DNA of 64,000 nucleotides. It comes from Hyphodiscus hymeniophilus. Taxonomy: Eukaryota > Ascomycota > Leotiomycetes > Helotiales > Hyphodiscaceae. Below are positions 59,120 to 64,000 of the stretch, piece by piece. The notes below the pieces were generated by a model. It did not search any database, was not told the origin of the DNA, and saw only the letters and a program-made list of their open reading frames with translations. Within the stretch, counting starts at the first letter, position 1, and the number at the start of each line of letters is the position of its first letter. The translations under genes were made by a program, and so were the position numbers. Location of the stretch: contig VNKQ01000002.1 of NCBI GenBank assembly GCA_016508695.1, positions 2,170,001 through 2,234,000 of the forward strand, given 5' to 3'.

Positions 59120-59452
59120 TTCAATCTCGAAGTGGAGATGGATTGTGAAAGTGGTTGCAAGAAGAAGAGATCTAAGATAGCGAGGAGAAGGAGATAGTAA
59201 AACCGTCAAGAGCTCGGGTTTAAATACAATATAATGATATTTAGATCGTAGGTTCGAGTGACTTCGGACAACATCTGGTAGGACTGAGGCATTAACACGA
59301 AAAGCGAGGAAACGAGTATTCAGAGGTGACAGTGGCGCATGAAATGAGATTTTGGGCCGAAGTAGGCATCCGGCCCTGGGTATCTATGCTAATATATAAA
59401 AGATGTGTTTGAGCCTTACTCCAAGCTCCAAAATGCTTGGCATCTCTCTGAA
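59120..59452. other. Intergenic between convergent genes
   Basis: About 0.33 kb between the 3' ends of the peptidase and the E2/F-box gene. Nothing else seen. Confidence 0.5.
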
Positions 59453-61702
59453 TCATCCACCACGTCCGCGACGTCCGCTACGACCTCCTCGCCCACGATG
59501 GTTTCCCGCCTGGCTAGCTCTTGTATCCGGGAAAAAGCTTCGACCGTTTACAACACCCTCGTCGCAAAAGCTGACGACGAGACCCTGCTTGACAGCAACA
59601 TCCGGCTCCTTCGCCTGCCTCAGCGTGAAAGCCTCACCCTGCGAAACTGCCATACACGAGTATCCTTTATCAGCACTATCCTGGATGCGATCTTGCAGGT
59701 ACCGATTGAACTGCTCCTTCGTCGGTAGGTCGGTGATGCCCATCTTGCTGAAGAAATCCGGGAAGCGATTGACCGCATGGATCTGCTTGATGGCATCGGC
59801 GAGCCCCTTTGCGCTGCCCCGAGGGGGTGCACCGTGACGCTCGAATGCCTCGTCGCGCAGCTGGATGAGAGGCTTGCGTGGGTTGCCAACGGCGGTCTTG
59901 CGGAAGAGGTCGAGGAACATCAATAGGCGGTACGAGGTCTTGCTAGCTTGAAAGGTATGGTGGAGGCGGTACTCGGAAACGGCAGATGGTTCGAGATATG
60001 CTAGTTCGGGATTGCCCTTCAACATCCAGACCACATTTCTTGTTACGGCCTCCTTTATGATTAGCTTGATGACAGTTTCTGTGACGTCGACTTCGCTGAT
60101 CAGAGCTGCAACGAGGAGATGGCCTAGACTGGGACAGTCGGTCTTGGTTACGCGACCAGAGACGAAGGAGCTAATCGTGGCGTTGGCGGAAGTGACGATG
60201 GTAGGGCTTTCAATGGCGAGGCACAAAAGCAGATGGAAGAGGTGGAAGTACGACTCAATTGCCTTCTCTGATGCGTGATTCAGACTGCTGGCAATACTCT
60301 CGCGCCTACTGTATGGGTAGCGCGGGGTTGCAGATTGGGACTCCGAGGCTTGGTTGAGCTTGACAACGATCCCATTCATGAATGCACATAGCACCGAGAA
60401 GGGGCTAGGATTTGGGATATTGGCGGAAGCAGCAAGCCGGGCCATGACTCTAGGAACATCTCCTGCGACCTTTCGCCAATGTCCATTCGAGATCGGAAGA
60501 GGAAGCCAGTACTCGAATGGACGACCTTGCGTGGAGCGGCGGATTCTGTGGGTATAGAAGCCAGTCTCTGATAGGAGGTCGAACTCGGACTCTAGAGATT
60601 TGGATCGACCATCGACGTGAACACCAATTCCAAGCTTAAGCGTCAGCCAATCCTGCTTTAGGCAAAAACACTGCAATTCGCGGGTTCGAAGAATATCGAA
60701 TGTGCTCATGATATGAGGAATTCGGCCCCATGCTCCAGCAAACAACAGCAGATCTTCAGTGTCGAGTTGGTTGCAGATCAAAAGAATGACCTCACTTGGG
60801 AGTTTCATGTCGACAATATTTCTCGACATTGCTGGCTCTTTGTGGTCGACATCCATGGGTACCACGGACAGCAATGAGGACTCTGCTGGCGTAAATGTTG
60901 CTAGTTCAGCGGACCGAGCTCTAGCTTCCCTGTTCTGCTTGCCCTTACGTCTTCTGGCAGTCCGACCCAAGATTGGACCTTGACCAGCAGGTGTACGATC
61001 TATTGTCGACAAGGAGCGAGCTGACATCGATGCCTGCGATATGGCATGGGATGACATCTGAGTAGTTGGTTTCAATTCTCTTGTGGGAGAAACTACAGTC
61101 GCCAGCCTACACTTCGTGCCTTCCTGCTGTTCTCTGGCCGTTGAGAGTAAGGTGATGCCAGGGAGGGTCTCGAGTCTTGACGCTCGAGTAAGGGCCGCAT
61201 CCTCTGGGTCAGCAATCATCGAGCCGGAGGTTTTCAACGCTTCCGTAGTGAAACTCGAGAGCCCAAATTGACACTCAAGGCATTTGTACGCGTCATGAAC
61301 ATGCTTCTGATTGGATTTGTAGGTGTCAAGACTGATGAAATGTCTGCCGCCTTGCTGTTCGATCTTGTCGCTACTGAAGAAACTGAGTAGCTGGATGGCT
61401 ATACCCTTAAGGGTATATGCGGAAGTATAGCCTTCAGTGGTGTTCAGGATCGAAGAACAGATGTAACTGCCATATACGTTTGGGTGTTTGATATTCGAGT
61501 TCATACCAATTTTCGGCGGGCTCAAAGGATAATCTTGGGGAAACTCAACAGTGAGATGCATAGATCCATAGCCCTCAACTGTAAGTATGAGGCAGGCATT
61601 GTTTAAGTCGTGATCATGGGGATGAAGGGCGATATTAGGGTACGGCTTCGTCTGTATTTCGGCAATATCTCGTAGGAGACGCTGACGAAGCGTGTTTGCC
61701 AT
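59453..61702 (-). CDS. E2-like (UBC fold) / F-box fusion protein
   Basis: Uninterrupted 749-residue frame starting MANTLRQRLLRDIAEIQTKP. Residues 1-~115 show the ubiquitin-conjugating fold: MHLTVEFPQDYPLSPPKIGM (the PXXYPXXPP-like strand), then HPNV at 73-76 and a Cys at 82 (YICSSIL). This Cys sits where the catalytic one is expected, with one residue fewer in the HPN-to-Cys spacing than usual. After a basic linker (~180-290, with RRRKGKQNREARARS like a nuclear signal) residues ~299-335 form an F-box (MKLPSEVILLICNQLDTEDL, then LLLFAGAW). The long remainder (~345-700) is helical and unrecognised; it contains the segment IRRSTQGRPFEYWLPLPISN. The C-terminus ends in an RGG-type tail (GNHRGRGGRSGRRGRGG), often seen in RNA-binding proteins. 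An E2 fold and an SCF substrate-receptor motif on one chain is an unusual architecture. Whether the E2 is active is open. Confidence 0.72.
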   Translation of the reverse strand: MANTLRQRLLRDIAEIQTKPYPNIALHPHDHDLNNACLILTVEGYGSMHLTVEFPQDYPLSPPKIGMNSNIKHPNVYGSYICSSILNTTEGYTSAYTLKGIAIQLLSFFSSDKIEQQGGRHFISLDTYKSNQKHVHDAYKCLECQFGLSSFTTEALKTSGSMIADPEDAALTRASRLETLPGITLLSTAREQQEGTKCRLATVVSPTRELKPTTQMSSHAISQASMSARSLSTIDRTPAGQGPILGRTARRRKGKQNREARARSAELATFTPAESSLLSVVPMDVDHKEPAMSRNIVDMKLPSEVILLICNQLDTEDLLLFAGAWGRIPHIMSTFDILRTRELQCFCLKQDWLTLKLGIGVHVDGRSKSLESEFDLLSETGFYTHRIRRSTQGRPFEYWLPLPISNGHWRKVAGDVPRVMARLAASANIPNPSPFSVLCAFMNGIVVKLNQASESQSATPRYPYSRRESIASSLNHASEKAIESYFHLFHLLLCLAIESPTIVTSANATISSFVSGRVTKTDCPSLGHLLVAALISEVDVTETVIKLIIKEAVTRNVVWMLKGNPELAYLEPSAVSEYRLHHTFQASKTSYRLLMFLDLFRKTAVGNPRKPLIQLRDEAFERHGAPPRGSAKGLADAIKQIHAVNRFPDFFSKMGITDLPTKEQFNRYLQDRIQDSADKGYSCMAVSQGEAFTLRQAKEPDVAVKQGLVVSFCDEGVVNGRSFFPDTRASQAGNHRGRGGRSGRRGRGG

Positions 61703-62613
61703 CTTTGGTTCGGGGTATTGTATGTTTATGGTAGGTGAGTATCGTGAGAGAGGGAATACCTTCAGCTGACGTTGCTGGTGGTGGAAGAATCAATGTTGAA
61801 AGAACGACTTGGGTGAAATCTTGGAAGTGATGAGGATGAACATTTGTCGCACGGAATCGAAAGTGAAGATTTCGAGACCACTGAATTCGTTGGAAATGAA
61901 ATCAATTCGATGCAGATGCACAAAGAAAGCAAATTATTGCTGGGAAATCAAAGGTGTTTTTTATATCAATAACGTAGGCAGCTCGCCAGCCCTTTGACTC
62001 ACTGCCGTCCCCTAGCCAAATGAGGCTCACCGTAAGGCTCAGAGACAGACATCCCTCAGTTTGACTACTTGTGAGTGAGCTGACCGGACCGTCCTAGTCA
62101 CTACCGATACCGTTGAAGAACTAACGCTCCGTGAGGCAAAGACATTGTTGTCGCGAGGTTTAAAAGGAAGAGGTACGGAGGTTGAAGTTGCGATTTTAAA
62201 CCTTGCGCTCACTAGCTGCTTTGGTCATGTGATTGAAATGTAGGCATCACTTTGAGTTTGAAGGTGAATTTTGAAGCGCATGAAAGAGACACGAAGCAAA
62301 ATTTTGGAAGACCCAGTGCTGACTTCTCATTACTGGTGACATTTGTGCTCCCTGCGTTTCAATCTCCATTATTAGTGCCCTTGTTCAGAATTACAGTAGA
62401 ACACTCCTCCATCTCAAGACTGGCTCCTGGGGTGACACAACGACTCTGCCTTCTTTCAAGTAGGATATTGAACAACAGGGGGCATACTCCTCAATCAAAT
62501 CTGCGACGACTAATCAGCAATTGTACATCTCGCATGGGGTTTCCAGTTTTTACTGAAGACTGACACCTTTAATTTCGGAATGAACCGTTCCTCGATGTCA
62601 AAGAGACCAATAC
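61703..62613. other. Intergenic, no gene seen
   Basis: About 0.9 kb: promoter of the E2/F-box gene and 3' region of the next minus-strand gene. Only short frames. Confidence 0.5.
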
Positions 62614-63818
62614 TCAACGCAACTGCCTAATCATTAGAGCCATATGTTTCAAGTGAATGAGATACAAGACTGCCAGGCCTGTTGAAACCAACGACTGTCT
62701 GGTTTCCTTTTCCAACGCCTTCGTCGGGGCAGACTTCATGTTCGGAGAGGATTGGAAATTTGGATTAGGGACAGTGAACTCAAATTCCTGAACCTTCGAG
62801 GCATGGACCCCTGGTGGGTTCGGCTGATTCATGAAGAAGGAAGCGAAGATGGAGGAGTAGAACTTCCGACTCGCCAAATTGTCATTGGAAAGGACGGTTA
62901 TCTTCGCAGTGAGCTGCTCAGCTCGAACAAGCTTCTTCAAGGTGAGGCGGAACAAATCGGAGTGGTTGTCAACAAGGTCATTGCCTATCGAGTTCTCAGT
63001 GTTAGCAGCTGAATCAAGTAATGGTTGGGGTTGCGACAGCGGTTCATAAGCCATTTCTTCCACCCCTTATCGGCGGGGGCTTTCTGGAGATGAAATCGAA
63101 TCGCCTCATTGCATGGCTTGAAAAAGCCGGGACAGTTTCTTCGATTGTAGAATCTGCGTCCAGACCATAAATGACAAGACAGGCGATCTTTTTTGAGAAG
63201 TTTAGTTGGGGGTGATGGAAAGGAGAACCCACGGTATTGTGGATTAAGGAGGCACCAAACGTCAATGAACCCACTCAGAGGTTTGCTTAGTTTCGACTGA
63301 TCAATTTCCAACGAGATGCTCTTCATGTACTTTGGAGCGTCAACTTTGTTGAGTAAGAAGTACGTGAGAGTCAAAAGATCGTCGAAATGGAAGACGTTCC
63401 TACCGTACACAATTGGGAGACCTTCCTGGTAGAATTGGCGGTTGAGGAGAAGGACCTTACTGATTGGGTTGCGAATGGTAGACGATGTGACGACTTGGCG
63501 ACGCTTCCGGGAGCGGTCGAGCCTGCCTCCAACTGCTACCATCTTGATGCTACCTTCGACCAAAACGTACTTCAGGATCTTTTCTCGAATTTCGAAAGGT
63601 AATTTGGGGAAAGAGAAGATCTGCGTTGAAAAGGTTAGCCTCGGATCAAGTCGAGCAAAATTTCACGTTACCTTCTGAATGGATCGGAGAGGATAGCGAC
63701 AAGCAATGGATGGACCGACTAGGGTTAGTTCCTGTCTCTTGACTCTGCCCACCTTGAGTACTTGGGGAGCTTCTGATTCCATCACCTCCAAAAGCGAGGG
63801 GTGGGTTGACGCGGGCAT
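62614..63818 (-). CDS. Uncharacterised fungal protein, 2EXR/F-box-like N-terminus
   Basis: Three exons 63818-63672, 63620-63038 and 62984-62614, in frame, 366 residues. Exon 2 begins IFSFPKLPFEIREKILKYVL, and further on has LLLNRQFYQEGLPIVYGRNV with FHFDDLLTLTYFL. That combination (LP.EIR..I then NRQ.Y.E..PI.YG.N.F.F) is common in large families of fungal proteins with an F-box/2EXR-like start, whose roles are unknown. Intron 2 (63037-62985) carries a perfect GCTAAC branch site and a GTCGCA donor. Without it the frame would end early at 62985 and the downstream protein-like exon (VDNHSDLFRLTLKKLVRAEQ, FYSSIFASFFMNQPNPPG) would be orphaned. No signal peptide or membrane helix is obvious. Confidence 0.65.
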
Positions 63819-64000
63819 TTTGACGAGATTTGTGATCGACTGTGGTACACGATGTGGCAGGAATGGAACCCAAAGGGTTGCGAGTAATGCGGTTCAGTTA
63901 CGAAGCAATTGCCAGGTTCCTGCAGATGCAATCGTTGTGCTTCCTTGGAAAGTTGTGCAACGAAAGGAAATTGGGGTGCGAAAACTTGCTTATCAACAGC
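63819..64000. other. Window end, presumed promoter
   Basis: 182 bp upstream of the last minus-strand gene. Too short to judge. Confidence 0.4.

Noticed and set aside
62985..63050. Frameshift in a C4 run of the last gene
   Set aside because: A 53-bp intron with a GCTAAC branch site (63037-62985) explains the frame change without any sequence error.

Overview
This window looks like nuclear chromosomal DNA of a filamentous ascomycete. The genes are interrupted by short introns (mostly 45-150 bp, GT...AG, often with a CTAAC-like branch site). They encode several Zn(II)2Cys6 transcription factors, a fungal P-type plasma-membrane H+-ATPase, a DUF300 membrane protein and an S28 peptidase. The gene types and sequence flavour recall Leotiomycetes, but that is only an impression. 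I saw no rRNA, tRNA, CRISPR array or intact transposon. All exon models were read by eye from splice sites and reading frame.

Layout. 0.3-3.0 kb (-): F-box/LRR protein. 4.1-6.3 kb (-): coiled-coil protein with a novel short C-terminal repeat. 6.9-8.2 kb (-): HEI10-type meiotic RING E3 ligase. 9.1-11.0 kb (+): type-B carboxylesterase broken by two single-base frameshifts. 13.7-16.1 kb (+): Zn2Cys6 regulator. 18.3-20.0 kb (-): Ula1/NAE1-like NEDD8 E1 subunit with a defective-looking splice donor. 20.9-22.0 kb (+): LYC1-like acetyltransferase. 22.5-23.1 kb (-): strikingly shortened Dcc1 cohesion factor. 23.6-28.2 kb (+): large RhoGEF protein with a RhoGAP-like domain. 29.5-34.9 kb (-): two Zn2Cys6 regulators in tandem, the second divergent from an FAD monooxygenase (35.4-36.6 kb, +). 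37.5-38.9 kb (+): DUF300 membrane protein. 39.7-41.2 kb: unrecognised, probably decayed coding sequence. 46.1-49.2 kb (+): plasma-membrane H+-ATPase behind a long gene-poor leader. 51.7-52.3 kb (-): small Cys-rich single-pass membrane protein candidate. 54.6-56.5 kb (+): sugar transporter. 57.0-59.1 kb (+): ten-exon S28 serine peptidase. 59.5-61.7 kb (-): E2-like/F-box fusion protein. 62.6-63.8 kb (-): unrecognised protein.

Most genes are independent housekeeping genes. Recurrent themes are ubiquitin-like conjugation (HEI10, Ula1, two F-box proteins, one of them fused to an E2 fold) and chromosome biology (HEI10, Dcc1). The only stretch that looks like a functional mini-cluster is the pair of regulators beside the monooxygenase. 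The most interesting items are the E2/F-box fusion, the internally deleted Dcc1, the GEF/GAP combination, the GC-AG intron that splits a zinc cluster, and the GA-donor intron in ula1. The broken carboxylesterase and the ula1 donor could also be assembly errors, so base accuracy should be checked before building on them.
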